NCBI GenBank assembly: GCA_965229695.1
Contig: OZ245921.1
Span: forward strand, 3,224,001-3,288,000
Source: JANSYL01 sp965229695
Lineage (GTDB): Bacteria > Pseudomonadota > Alphaproteobacteria > Rhodobacterales > Rhodobacteraceae
Reading direction: 5' to 3'
DNA: 64,000 nt
Shown here: positions 24,825 through 33,394 of the stretch, in pieces
Layout: every line of letters starts with the position of its first letter
Numbering within the stretch: position 1 is the stretch's first letter
Program-made: the position numbers and the translations under genes
Notes under the pieces: model-generated
The model's database searches: none
What the model was told of the DNA's origin: nothing
The model's input: only the letters and a program-made list of their open reading frames with translations

Positions 24825-26180
24825 CTATTCGGCGGCGGCCGCTTCGGGCGTGAGCCAGGCTTGCCAGGCGGCCTTGGCGCGGTCGGTATAGGCTTTGTAG
24901 CGATCCTTGCGGCCACGGCGGCCACCCTTCAGCCCTTCGACAGGGGGGAAGAGGCCGAAATTTACGTTCATCGGCTGGAAGGTTTTGGCCTCGGCCCCGC
25001 CGGTGATGTGGTGGATTAGGGCACCCATCGCCGTGACCTGGGGCACCGGGGGCAGGGCTGCGCCCTTCAACTCGGCAGCGGCCATGCGCCCGGCCAAAAG
25101 CCCCATGGCCGCGGATTCGACATAGCCTTCGACCCCCGTGATCTGCCCCGCAAAGCGGATATGGCGTTTGGAGTGCAGGCGCATCTGCGCATCCAAGAGC
25201 GTCGGAGAGTTGATAAAGGTGTTGCGATGGATGCCGCCGAGCCTGGCAAATGATGCATCTTGCAAGCCAGGGATCATTTTGAAAACAACGCCTTGCGCGC
25301 CATACTTCATCTTGGTTTGGAAGCCGACGATATTGTAAAGCGTTCCCAGCGCATTATCGCGACGCAGCTGGACCACGGCATAGGCCTTGTCCGTCGGATT
25401 ATGCGGATTGGTGAGCCCGACGGGTTTCATCGGTCCGTGGCGTAGGGTTTCGCGGCCGCGTTCGGCCATCACCTCGATGGGCAGACAGCCGTCGAAATAG
25501 CCTGCGGTCTCGCCCGGTTTGAACTCAGTCTTATCGGCTGCCAACAGCGCGTCGATGAAGGCTTCGTACTGATCCTTGGTCATCGGGCAGTTGATATAGG
25601 CCCGGCGTTCCTCCTCGGTCTCGCCCTTGTCATAGCGTGATTGCCGCCAAGCCACCGACATGTCGATGCTGTCGGCATAAACAATCGGCGCGATGGCATC
25701 GAAGAAGGCGAGGCTTTCTTGACCGGTTTCCGCGGCGATGGCCTGGGCCAAGCTGCCGGAGGTCAGTGGTCCGGTGGCGATAATGCTGGGCCCGTCTTCA
25801 GGCAAAGCGTCGATCTCGCCCAAGCGGATGTCGATATTGGGATGGGCGTTCAGCCGCTCGGTCACGGCCTCGGCAAACGGATCACGATCAACGGCCAGCG
25901 CGCCACCGGCGGGCAATCGGTGCCGATCCGCCATTTCCATGATCAGCGACCCGGCTGCGCGCATTTCCCAATGCAGCAGGCCAACCGCGTTTTGTTCATC
26001 ATCATCCGAGCGGAAGGAGTTGGAGCAGACCATTTCGGCGAGCGATCCGGTGCGATGGGCAAAGGTTTCCACCTCGGGCCGCATTTCGTGCAGGATCACC
26101 CGCGCGCCTTGTTCAGCGGCCTGCCAAGCCGCCTCGGACCCGGCCATGCCGCCACCGATGATATGCACTGTGTTTGCCAT
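24825..26180 (-). CDS. trmFO: Methylene-THF-tRNA uridine-54 C5-methyltransferase TrmFO
   Basis: An FAD-dependent enzyme forming ribothymidine at tRNA position 54, with methylenetetrahydrofolate as carbon donor. The 451-residue protein starts with the dinucleotide-binding HIIGGGMAGSEAAWQAAEQG and contains EMVCSNSFRSDD with the conserved Cys, NCPMTKDQYEAFIDAL, YFDGCLPIEVMAERG, GFQTKMKYGAQ and FAGQITGVEGYVESAAMG. All are characteristic of TrmFO rather than of the related GidA/MnmG. Confidence 0.96.
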   Translation of the reverse strand: MANTVHIIGGGMAGSEAAWQAAEQGARVILHEMRPEVETFAHRTGSLAEMVCSNSFRSDDDEQNAVGLLHWEMRAAGSLIMEMADRHRLPAGGALAVDRDPFAEAVTERLNAHPNIDIRLGEIDALPEDGPSIIATGPLTSGSLAQAIAAETGQESLAFFDAIAPIVYADSIDMSVAWRQSRYDKGETEEERRAYINCPMTKDQYEAFIDALLAADKTEFKPGETAGYFDGCLPIEVMAERGRETLRHGPMKPVGLTNPHNPTDKAYAVVQLRRDNALGTLYNIVGFQTKMKYGAQGVVFKMIPGLQDASFARLGGIHRNTFINSPTLLDAQMRLHSKRHIRFAGQITGVEGYVESAAMGLLAGRMAAAELKGAALPPVPQVTAMGALIHHITGGAEAKTFQPMNVNFGLFPPVEGLKGGRRGRKDRYKAYTDRAKAAWQAWLTPEAAAAE

Positions 26181-26252
26181 GGCCGGGGCATAAGCAAACG
26201 CCCCCGAACCTGCAAGGCCGGGGGCGCTGTGTCATAGCGGGGGCGGGGGCGC

Positions 26253-26696
26253 TTATTGCGCCTGCTGGCTTTCGATGGCGGCGTCTTCTTCGGCGTCGTT
26301 GTCGAACATCCACGGCTCGCGGGTTTCAAGCGTGGTGTAGCGACCGCCACCATAGGCGACCAAGGGGATCGAGAAGACGGTGATCAGCGTCACCTTCAGC
26401 GCCAGGGCCGGGTCGCCATCGGTCGTGGTGATGATGGCAGGGCCGATCAAAAGCACCGCGCTCATGAAAGCGACTTGGCTGGTGCGAATACCCAGCATCA
26501 GCCAGATCGACAGCACGAAATAGAGTGCCGACAGGGCGGTGGAATGAAGTTCGAGCGAGACGGGGATCTGGCCCACGACCGTCGCGTAAGCGCTGGGGTC
26601 GATTTGGGGCAACAGCCCAATCGCCGCTTCGATGAACAATGTGGCTGCAAGGCAGATCCGCATATGGAGCCTGAGCCATTCTGTAAACGTTCGCAT
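26253..26696 (-). CDS. DoxX-like four-helix membrane protein
   Basis: A 147-residue protein with four predicted membrane helices (about residues 12-30, 45-68, 74-94 and 105-122) and an acidic, poorly ordered tail. The layout resembles small DoxX-type membrane proteins; no catalytic motif is visible. ATG 26696 is used; a TTG 11 codons upstream is possible. It follows a similar protein encoded 182 nt upstream on the same strand. Function unknown. Confidence 0.6.
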   Translation of the reverse strand: MRTFTEWLRLHMRICLAATLFIEAAIGLLPQIDPSAYATVVGQIPVSLELHSTALSALYFVLSIWLMLGIRTSQVAFMSAVLLIGPAIITTTDGDPALALKVTLITVFSIPLVAYGGGRYTTLETREPWMFDNDAEEDAAIESQQAQ

Positions 26697-26878
26697 ATCA
26701 GTACCCGTTTTGGTTTTGCTGCTCGACAAAAGGTTTTTCCAACCCTTGAGCCGAAGCTACGAGCGAAACTGGACCGGAATTGGAGCCAATTGCGGCATTT
26801 CCGGTGTGTTTACGGGGCGCAATGCCGACACAGGCTTTGTCCTTGCGGGCCTTGGCACTGGCGTTTGGGGGCGGTCGA

Positions 26879-27454
26879 TCACGCATCCCGGTGCACATCC
26901 AGAAAGATATTATCAACTTCGGCGGGAATATTTTCGTTCTCAACCAAGGCGATACGCGGTTTCAGGGTGCGCATCGGGCGGCGGTAAATGGGGTCCGGGC
27001 GTGGATCGCGTGGACCGTCGGATAATGTCAAACGGCGGGGCTCAATTTTGCGGCGCACAACGCGGGTACGGTGCAGGTTGCGCCGATCGTTTTCAGAATA
27101 AGTGAGAATCAGCGCCGCAATCAGGGCGATATCGCGCCAGAAACTGGCCAGCTCCTGATCGACACCCAACTGGATCATCGTCAGATAACTGGCGAAAAAG
27201 GTCATCATCGCCAGGACCAAGGCGGCCACACGCATATGCAAGCCGATCATGACCATGAAGGCCAACAGGAACACCAATCCAGCCGAAAGCGCGCCATCGA
27301 TCGGCGCGGGCAGGATCGAATCGAACAGGATGGAGAGGTCGGTGCCAGGGATAATCTGCAACGCGACCGCCAAGAAGTAGGAGCCAATAAGCACCCGGAG
27401 TATCATGCTTCCGATTTCGTTGATCATAACCCGATCCGAGCTTTGCTGACCCAT
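26879..27454 (-). CDS. DoxX-like membrane protein with basic tail
   Basis: About 191 residues (182 if translation begins at ATG 27427). Four hydrophobic helices include VFLLAFMVMIGLHMRVAALVL and a DoxX-like FWRDIALIAALILTY. A strongly basic C-terminal tail follows (RRNLHRTRVVRRKIEPRRL), then an acidic end. The neighbour at 26253-26696 has the same helix layout, suggesting an old duplication. Function unknown; a partner in thiosulfate or redox chemistry, as for some DoxX proteins, is not supported by context. Confidence 0.6.
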   Translation of the reverse strand: MGQQSSDRVMINEIGSMILRVLIGSYFLAVALQIIPGTDLSILFDSILPAPIDGALSAGLVFLLAFMVMIGLHMRVAALVLAMMTFFASYLTMIQLGVDQELASFWRDIALIAALILTYSENDRRNLHRTRVVRRKIEPRRLTLSDGPRDPRPDPIYRRPMRTLKPRIALVENENIPAEVDNIFLDVHRDA

Positions 27455-27780
27455 TTGAATTCGGCCCCCGCCTTCTGTGTGTTGATCCGAAACGGATTGT
27501 GGCGACTTGAACAATTATCCGTCTCAACTGCGTCAGGTTTGAGGGTGATTTGCGGAAAAAACCGGCTGAAATTATGTCAATCCTGACACAATTGCGCGCG
27601 GGGTTGCGCGGTCCTTGCGCGGGGCCCGTGCCGACCGCGGTCAAGCCTGGTTCAGAAAAAGGTTAACGGCGCGTGCTGAGAGCGATCTTGCCGCTAGCTT
27701 TCGCGGTGTAGCAGCAGCTAACTTGCTAGAAATGCGACAAAAACCAGACATCGGCGCGATTTGAGCGCGCCGATGGGCTG
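27455..27780. other. Intergenic region between gyrA and DoxX-like gene
   Basis: 326 nt without a convincing gene. It carries a terminator-like hairpin after gyrA (27749-27775) and, near 27590-27625, three close TTGCGCG repeats. A 70-codon minus-strand frame here has no ribosome-binding site or family resemblance and is not called. The promoter of the DoxX-like gene should lie here, but no clear -35/-10 pair stands out. Confidence 0.5.
27739..27775 (-). terminator. Probable gyrA terminator
   Basis: CATCGGCGCG (27749-27758) and CGCGCCGATG (27766-27775) are a perfect 10-bp inverted repeat with a 7-nt loop, 5 nt after the gyrA stop on the minus strand. The minus strand continues GTCTGGTTTTTGT, giving a short T-run. 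Confidence 0.7.
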
Positions 27781-30552
27781 TTATTCTGCGTCGCCCTCGG
27801 GCGCATCTTCGACCGGGTCGGCGCCGTCGTCGTCGGCCTGATCGGCAATCCACGCGACCGAGACAACTTCTTCGCCTTTGCCAGTGTTGAACACTTTCAC
27901 CCCACCCGCGCTGCGCGAGCGGAAGGAAATGCCGTCAACGGGAACGCGGATCGATTGCCCGGTGGAGGTTGCCAGCATGATCTGATCGTCCATATCCACC
28001 GGGAAGGACGCGACCAACGGCCCACCGCGCATGGCTTTGTCGATGGCGGCCACACCCTGGCCGCCGCGCCCGCGCACCGGGTAATCGTGGGACGAGGACA
28101 GCTTGCCGGTGCCTTGGGCGGTAATGGTCAGGATCAAATCCTCCGCTGCCGACATTTCGGCATAGCGATCGGGGCTCAGCTGGCCTTCGGCCACGGCCTC
28201 CTCCTCATCGCTATCGGGTTCTTCTTCGGGCGCACCGGCCATGAGGCGGCGCTGTTTGAGATAGGCGGCACGTTCATCCGCCTCGGCCTTGAAGTGGCGG
28301 ATGATCGACATCGAGACGACCTCATCCCCCTCGGCCAGCTTCACGCCGCGCACCCCGGTCGAGGCGCGTGAATTAAAGACACGCACATCGGTGGCGGGGA
28401 AGCGGATGGCGCGGCCCAGCTTGGTGACCAGCATCACATCATCATCGTTCGAGGCGATGCGCGCGTTGATCATGCGCCAGCCTTCGCTTTCGCCTTCGAA
28501 TTTCATCGCGATCTTGCCGTTGCGCATAACATTGGCGAAATCGCTTAGCGCGTTGCGGCGCACGGTGCCGCGATCAGTGGCAAAGACGATCTGCAACTCA
28601 TCCCAATGCGCCTCATCCCGATCCACGGGCATCACGGCGGCAATGCCGGTGCCGGGTTCGATGGGCAGAATGTTGACGATGGCTTTCCCGCGCGAGGCAC
28701 GGCTGCCGAGCGGCAGGCGCCAGGTCTTTAGCTTGTAGACCATGCCGCCGGTGGTGAAGACCAAAAGCGGCGTATGGGTGTTGGCCACAAAGAGCGACGT
28801 GACCACATCATCGTCTTTCATCGATCCACCCGACAGCCCCTTGCCGCCGCGTTTCTGGGCGCGGAAATCGGCCAGAGGTGTGCGTTTGATGTAGCCGCCT
28901 TGGGTGATCGTCACGACCATATCTTCGCGCTCGATCAGATCCTCATCATCCATATCGCCGGACCATTCGGTGATCTCGGTACGGCGGGGGACGGCGAACA
29001 GTTCTTTCACCTCGGACAGTTCGTCCGAGATGATTGACAAGATGCGTTCGCGACTGGCTAGGATGGCCAGATAGTCTTTGATCTTTTCCGCCAGCTCTTG
29101 CAGTTCATCCGTGACCTCTTTCACGCCGATCTGGGTCAGGCGTTGCAGGCGCAGTTCCAGGATCGCGCGGGCCTGGGTTTCAGACAGGTTATAGGTGCCA
29201 TCCTCATTCATCGTGTGGGTCGGATCGTCGATCAGCGCGATGTAGCCCGCGATGTCACCAGCAGGCCAACGCCGGGTCATCAAAGCCTCGCGCGCTTCCG
29301 CGGCGTCGGCAGAGTGACGGATGGTGGCAACCACCTCATCCACATTCGAGACGGCAACCGCCAGACCGCACAGAATATGCGCCCGTTCGCGTGCTTTGCG
29401 CAGGTCAAAGGCGGTGCGCCGGGCGACTACCTCTTCCCGGAAATCCAGGAAGGCGGTCAGGAAACCGCGAAGGGTCAACTGCTCCGGGCGTCCGCCGTTC
29501 AGCGCCAGCATGTTACACCCAAAGCTGGTTTGCATCTGTGTGAAGCGGAAGAGCTGGTTCAACACCACATCCGGCGTCGCGTCACGCTTCAGCTCGATCA
29601 CCACGCGTACGCCGACGCGATCGGATTCGTCGGCGACACCGGAAATGCCCTCGACCTTTTTTTCGCGCACCAACTCGGCGATGCGTTCGATCATCGTGGC
29701 TTTGTTGACCTGATAGGGCACCTCGTCGATGACGATGGCATAGCGGTCTTTGCGGATTTCCTCGACATGGGTTTTGGCGCGGATGATCACGCTGCCGCGC
29801 CCTTCAAGATAGGCTTTGCGCGCGCCAGACCGGCCCAGGATGATCCCGCCTGTGGGGAAATCCGGGGCAGGGATGTAGTCGATCAATTGTTCTGAGCTGA
29901 GATCGGGGTTTTCGATCAGCGCCTGACAGGCATCAATCACCTCACCCAGGTTATGGGGCGGGATATTGGTGGCCATGCCCACGGCAATACCGCCCGCTCC
30001 GTTGACCAGCATATTCGGGAAGCGCGCGGGCAGAACCGTGGGTTCCTGCTGCTTGCCGTCATAGTTGTCCTGAAAATCGACCGTATCCTTGTCGATATCG
30101 GCCAGCAGGTAGGCTGCGGGTTTATCCATGCGCACTTCGGTGTAGCGCATGGCCGCCGGGTTATCGCCGTCCATGGAGCCGAAATTGCCCTGACCATCCA
30201 AGAGCGGCAGAGACATCGAAAACGGCTGCGCCATGCGCACCAAGGCATCATAAATCGCGCCATCGCCATGGGGGTGGTATTGGCCCATCACATCGCCCAC
30301 AGGCCGCGCCGATTTGCGATAGGCCTTGTCATGGCTGTTGCCGGTTTCATGCATCGCAAACAGGATGCGGCGATGCACAGGCTTGAGCCCGTCACGCAGA
30401 TCAGGGATCGCGCGGCTGATGATCACGCTCATCGCGTAGTCGATGAAGCTGGTCTTCATCTCGGCTGCGATATCGATGCTGGGGCCGTGGTAAGGTTCCC
30501 GCTCGGGCGCGATTTCGTCTTGGTTTTCAGGGGGTTCTGGGGTGTCGGTCAA
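27781..30552 (-). CDS. gyrA: DNA gyrase subunit A
   Basis: Catalytic subunit of DNA gyrase, which introduces negative supercoils with GyrB. The 923-residue protein has FIDYAMSVIISRAIPDLRDG, the quinolone region GQYHPHGDGAIYDALVRMAQ and the active-site Tyr at about 137 (AAMRYTEVRM). The GyrA box QKRGGKGLSG is followed by a six-bladed C-terminal DNA-wrapping domain with an acidic insertion (PEEEPDSDEEEAV) and an acidic tail. The residue equivalent to E. coli Ser83 is Gly98. No in-frame ATG precedes it after the upstream stop, so the start appears to be TTG at 30552. Confidence 0.97.
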   Translation of the reverse strand: MTDTPEPPENQDEIAPEREPYHGPSIDIAAEMKTSFIDYAMSVIISRAIPDLRDGLKPVHRRILFAMHETGNSHDKAYRKSARPVGDVMGQYHPHGDGAIYDALVRMAQPFSMSLPLLDGQGNFGSMDGDNPAAMRYTEVRMDKPAAYLLADIDKDTVDFQDNYDGKQQEPTVLPARFPNMLVNGAGGIAVGMATNIPPHNLGEVIDACQALIENPDLSSEQLIDYIPAPDFPTGGIILGRSGARKAYLEGRGSVIIRAKTHVEEIRKDRYAIVIDEVPYQVNKATMIERIAELVREKKVEGISGVADESDRVGVRVVIELKRDATPDVVLNQLFRFTQMQTSFGCNMLALNGGRPEQLTLRGFLTAFLDFREEVVARRTAFDLRKARERAHILCGLAVAVSNVDEVVATIRHSADAAEAREALMTRRWPAGDIAGYIALIDDPTHTMNEDGTYNLSETQARAILELRLQRLTQIGVKEVTDELQELAEKIKDYLAILASRERILSIISDELSEVKELFAVPRRTEITEWSGDMDDEDLIEREDMVVTITQGGYIKRTPLADFRAQKRGGKGLSGGSMKDDDVVTSLFVANTHTPLLVFTTGGMVYKLKTWRLPLGSRASRGKAIVNILPIEPGTGIAAVMPVDRDEAHWDELQIVFATDRGTVRRNALSDFANVMRNGKIAMKFEGESEGWRMINARIASNDDDVMLVTKLGRAIRFPATDVRVFNSRASTGVRGVKLAEGDEVVSMSIIRHFKAEADERAAYLKQRRLMAGAPEEEPDSDEEEAVAEGQLSPDRYAEMSAAEDLILTITAQGTGKLSSSHDYPVRGRGGQGVAAIDKAMRGGPLVASFPVDMDDQIMLATSTGQSIRVPVDGISFRSRSAGGVKVFNTGKGEEVVSVAWIADQADDDGADPVEDAPEGDAE

Positions 30553-30729
30553 ACCGGGGCCTGTGGCTGTGTGTGTGCTCTATATGTTGTTGCTTCTCAA
30601 TTTAGTTAACCTGGATGTTGGGTGCAACGACAATCAGGTTGATTTGCCGCCCGATGCTCATGTTAGCCTTGAGTTGGGTTGCCTTATTCTGGCAGCCGCT
30701 TACTCATTTTGCATTTCAGTGGGGGATTT

Positions 30730-31419
30730 ATGAAACGACTTGGATTGGTGTTGGGCATTTTGCTTATCGCGCTTCCCAGCGCAGAGATATTCGCTGAAGT
30801 AACCGCAATGCCTGAGATCGCGTTCCTGACTTGGTTGTTCAGGGGCTCACCCTTCGCTGGCCAGTGGATTTTTCCGTTCTTGGCGGTTGGCGTTGTGTTG
30901 CTATTTGTCAGCCTTTTGTGGCCTTCGGACGCTGACCTAAGGGGTGCTTCGCTTACACGTGTCACCTCGCTTGGCGCGGACGCTGATGAGGCGCAGGCAC
31001 TCCAAAACTCAGCACATGTGGTCGTACAATTGAGCAAGAACTTTGACCATCTTCGCCGAATGACGATGTCGGGGTTCATAATTGCCGCCGCAGTGATGGT
31101 CGCGGGCGCGATTGTGATCATGGCGGGCGCGGTTCCCCATCTCCTCCCGATCCCGGGCCTGACCGGGGAACAACCGATTGGCGCGCAACGTGACATCTCA
31201 TACTTCACCGTCATCGCTGGTGCGGTCATCGAAGTAATGTCGGCCGCAGGTATGTATCTGTTTTCGAAGACATTCTTGAGATTGAACGAGGTGACGCGGA
31301 GCCTTGAGGAATCCTGGCGTTTTCAGGAGGCTTTTCGTTTTGCCGATGCGCTTACTGATGACGACAAAGCCAAAACCATCAAAGACATTATTCGGAAGAT
31401 GATAACTCCGACGTCATAG
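30730..31419 (+). CDS. Membrane protein resembling TRADD-N-associated TM domain
   Basis: A 229-residue membrane protein of unassigned function. Hydrophobic segments lie at about 3-22, 46-64, 112-134 and 158-178. The second half has a soluble helix (SAHVVVQLSKNFDHLRR), a two-helix hairpin, and LFSKTFLRLNEVTRSLEES leading into a charged C-terminal helix. That pattern (helix, two TM, then N-rich amphipathic helices ending in a short lysine-rich tail) recalls the two-TM domain found with TRADD-N in predicted bacterial immunity proteins. This is from memory of the family and unverified. Codon and base use are visibly lower in GC than neighbours, and the gene stands alone between gyrA and usg, suggesting acquisition. 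Confidence 0.5.
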   Translation: MKRLGLVLGILLIALPSAEIFAEVTAMPEIAFLTWLFRGSPFAGQWIFPFLAVGVVLLFVSLLWPSDADLRGASLTRVTSLGADADEAQALQNSAHVVVQLSKNFDHLRRMTMSGFIIAAAVMVAGAIVIMAGAVPHLLPIPGLTGEQPIGAQRDISYFTVIAGAVIEVMSAAGMYLFSKTFLRLNEVTRSLEESWRFQEAFRFADALTDDDKAKTIKDIIRKMITPTS

Positions 31420-31556
31420 TTTTTGCGTGCGATTGGCCGCGCCGTGCAATTCGTGAAAGACGGTTGATCTGTCCAAAATTCTGTTTTTATTGATTTTTAT
31501 TGAGTATGTGACACAATCAACCTGTGGGAGAGGCAACATCAAGAGGTGCCGCGCAC

Positions 31557-31820
31557 ATGCAGGAAACAGAATTGATGCTCAAAGGCTATGGGCTGACCAC
31601 CGCTGAACTGATCTATCGCCTGCCGGATTATCAAAGCGTTCTGAACACGTTTGTCTGGCAGGATTACGATCTGGGGCCAGATTACCCCAAGCTTTTCGAC
31701 TTCATTGCGTTTTGGCAGGACAGTATCGAGGGGCCGCTGCATTCGGTCCGCTTTGTGCATCGCAAGATGATCTCACCGGGTGAATGGCGTAATGTGACGG
31801 GAGAGTTCGCCTATCATTAA
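31557..31820 (+). CDS. usg: Usg family protein
   Basis: An 87-residue protein of the Usg family, small alphaproteobacterial proteins of unknown role, some first noted near tryptophan genes. The signature KGYGLTTAELIYRLPDYQSVLNTFVWQDYDLGPDYPKLFDFIAFW spans most of the protein and ends GPLHSVRF. ATG 31557 has AAGAGGTGCC upstream; the frame is open from 31524. Followed by a group of palindromes. Confidence 0.87.
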   Translation: MQETELMLKGYGLTTAELIYRLPDYQSVLNTFVWQDYDLGPDYPKLFDFIAFWQDSIEGPLHSVRFVHRKMISPGEWRNVTGEFAYH

Positions 31821-31825
31821 GGGCT

Positions 31826-31921
31826 CGGATTTCTCGCGAAATCCGTTTGGAAAACCTGCGCGTTTTCCGGTTTAGGCTGTGGCGATTTCGCAAGAAATCA
31901 ACCTCGAAAACGCCAGATTTT
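31826..31921. repeat. Cluster of AT-rich palindromes between usg and dsbB
   Basis: Several inverted repeats lie in tandem: GGATTTC-TCGC-GAAATCC (31827-31844, with flanking C/G), GGAAAAC-N6-GTTTTCC (31849-31868), GATTTC-GCAA-GAAATC (31884-31899) and a weaker GAAAA...TTTTC (about 31905-31921). They separate the convergent usg and dsbB genes and could act as a bidirectional terminator. The first two together match the pair at 45538-45577. Confidence 0.65.
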
Positions 31922-31928
31922 CAGGCGG

Positions 31929-32435
31929 TTAGGAGGCTTTTGCCCGCGTCGCCATGATCCAGATCCCCGCCAGCCCCAAACAGATCAACCCGTTCCAGGA
32001 GGCCATGGACAGGCCCAGAAACTCCCAAGCAACCTGATTGCACAGCACCAGTTCCGGCCCGCTTGTGGTGTCCAGCAGCGCTGATGCCGAAAGCTCGGAC
32101 AAATCCTGCGCTGCCGACTGCCCGCAGGTGTTGGGGCCGACCCACCAATCGCGCTCGACCCCGGTGTGGTAGAGCGAGATACCCGCATTCCCCACCATGC
32201 TGAGTGCGCCCAAGCCCGCGATCCACGCCGAAGGCAGCGCCGCCCCAATCCCGGCCAAAGCAATCGCTGCCGCATGGGGCCAGCGTTGCCACAGGCACAT
32301 CGCACAGGGCGCTAGGCCACCGATATATTGAAAACCAAAAGCGGCCCCGAGGATCACCAGAGAGCCGAGGCCTGCCAGCGCGATCAAGGCGCGGGGCTGC
32401 GCGGCAGCATCAGAGATATGAGATGCAAGTGACAT
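31929..32435 (-). CDS. dsbB: Disulfide bond formation protein B
   Basis: DsbB is an inner-membrane quinone reductase that reoxidises DsbA. The 168-residue protein has four membrane helices, the first redox pair in the periplasmic loop GGLAPCAMCLWQRWPH (CxxC with the following QRWPH quinone-site residues), and the second pair as NTCGQSAAQDL...LVLCNQVAW. ATG 32435 is used; an ATG ten codons earlier is also open. Its partner dsbA is not in the window. Confidence 0.9.
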   Translation of the reverse strand: MSLASHISDAAAQPRALIALAGLGSLVILGAAFGFQYIGGLAPCAMCLWQRWPHAAAIALAGIGAALPSAWIAGLGALSMVGNAGISLYHTGVERDWWVGPNTCGQSAAQDLSELSASALLDTTSGPELVLCNQVAWEFLGLSMASWNGLICLGLAGIWIMATRAKAS

Positions 32436-32511
32436 TAAGCGGTCCGTTTCAAAGGGCGATCCCATGCAGCCTATCTACGCACGCCGGGATGGGTTGCAAG
32501 CCCGCCAGCGG

Positions 32512-33126
32512 TCACATGCCAAGCCAGGCCCGGACCAGGTGAACCAGAGACGTGCCAGCAAAGACGAGCGACGCGATCCAAGCGGTCCCGATAAGCGCGC
32601 CGAGCAGAACCAAAATGCCGTCGCGCTGCAACAGCCCCATGGCCACGATCACAACAGCAAACCCCGGCACCGTATTGGTCAGCGGCAAGGGCACAAGGAT
32701 CGACGCGCTGAACAGGACTAGGGCCATGCCGACGATCCGATCCAAGGGCGCCCGGGTCAGGCCGGTCAGCCGGGGGCGGCTGACCGCTTCGATCCGGCGC
32801 AGCCAGGGGCCTGCGCGGCGGGCAAGGTTTTCCAGCGCCTCTTTCGAGACAACACGCGCGCCAAGCTTTTGCGGCAACCAGGGGGCGCTGCGGCCCATCA
32901 GGATTTGTGCCGCGACGAACATCAATGGCAAGGCGACGACCTGCGGCACGCCATAGAGAAATGGAATGCAGCAGGGCAGGGCGAGCACCAGAAGAAACAG
33001 GCCGAACGCACGCTCATGCAACTGCGCCAGAATCCAGTCGAGTGTGACGGTTTCGCCCTCTGCGTCCGCAGCCAATTGCGCCAGGCGGCGTGAGGTGACC
33101 ATAGCCTCATTGTTTTGGGCCGTCAT
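32512..33126 (-). CDS. exoD: ExoD family membrane protein
   Basis: About 204 residues, five or so hydrophobic helices. Family marks include ERAFGLFLLVLALPCCIPFLYGVPQ, LMFVAAQILMGRSAPWLPQ and VLVPLPLTNTVPGFAVVIVAMGLLQRDG. In Sinorhizobium, exoD mutants alter exopolysaccharide and alkali tolerance; the molecular activity is unknown. Of two ATGs, 33126 is preferred because AAGGA lies 7 nt before it, while 33141 lacks such a site. Confidence 0.87.
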   Translation of the reverse strand: MTAQNNEAMVTSRRLAQLAADAEGETVTLDWILAQLHERAFGLFLLVLALPCCIPFLYGVPQVVALPLMFVAAQILMGRSAPWLPQKLGARVVSKEALENLARRAGPWLRRIEAVSRPRLTGLTRAPLDRIVGMALVLFSASILVPLPLTNTVPGFAVVIVAMGLLQRDGILVLLGALIGTAWIASLVFAGTSLVHLVRAWLGM

Positions 33127-33394
33127 CGGGATGTCCTTCATGCGTCAACGACCCGGACCAGAGCCGCCCGCATGCGCCTAACAAATCGCAACCCGTTGTG
33201 CCAGCGGGTCGATAAAGCAGAAGGCGCGGGCGTGTGGAAAAAACGGGTGACAAACCGGGTTCGTCCAGTAACCTGCGAAGTATCACCGGAGTGAGCGCTG
33301 CAATTTTAGGCATCTTGAGAACGCCCGGAACGTGGCACAGGCTTGCGCCGGATAGGGAAAACGCCGGGAGCGTTCCTGGCCAGGGAGGATATAA

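Noticed and set aside
27641..27853. 70-codon Arg-rich minus frame
   Set aside because: It overlaps the gyrA end and its terminator and is a shadow of GC-rich sequence.
33240..33394. Operator-like GAACGCCCGG / CCGGGAGCGTTC repeats before dctP
   Set aside because: The arms do not match well and are far apart; no regulator gene is adjacent to support an operator.
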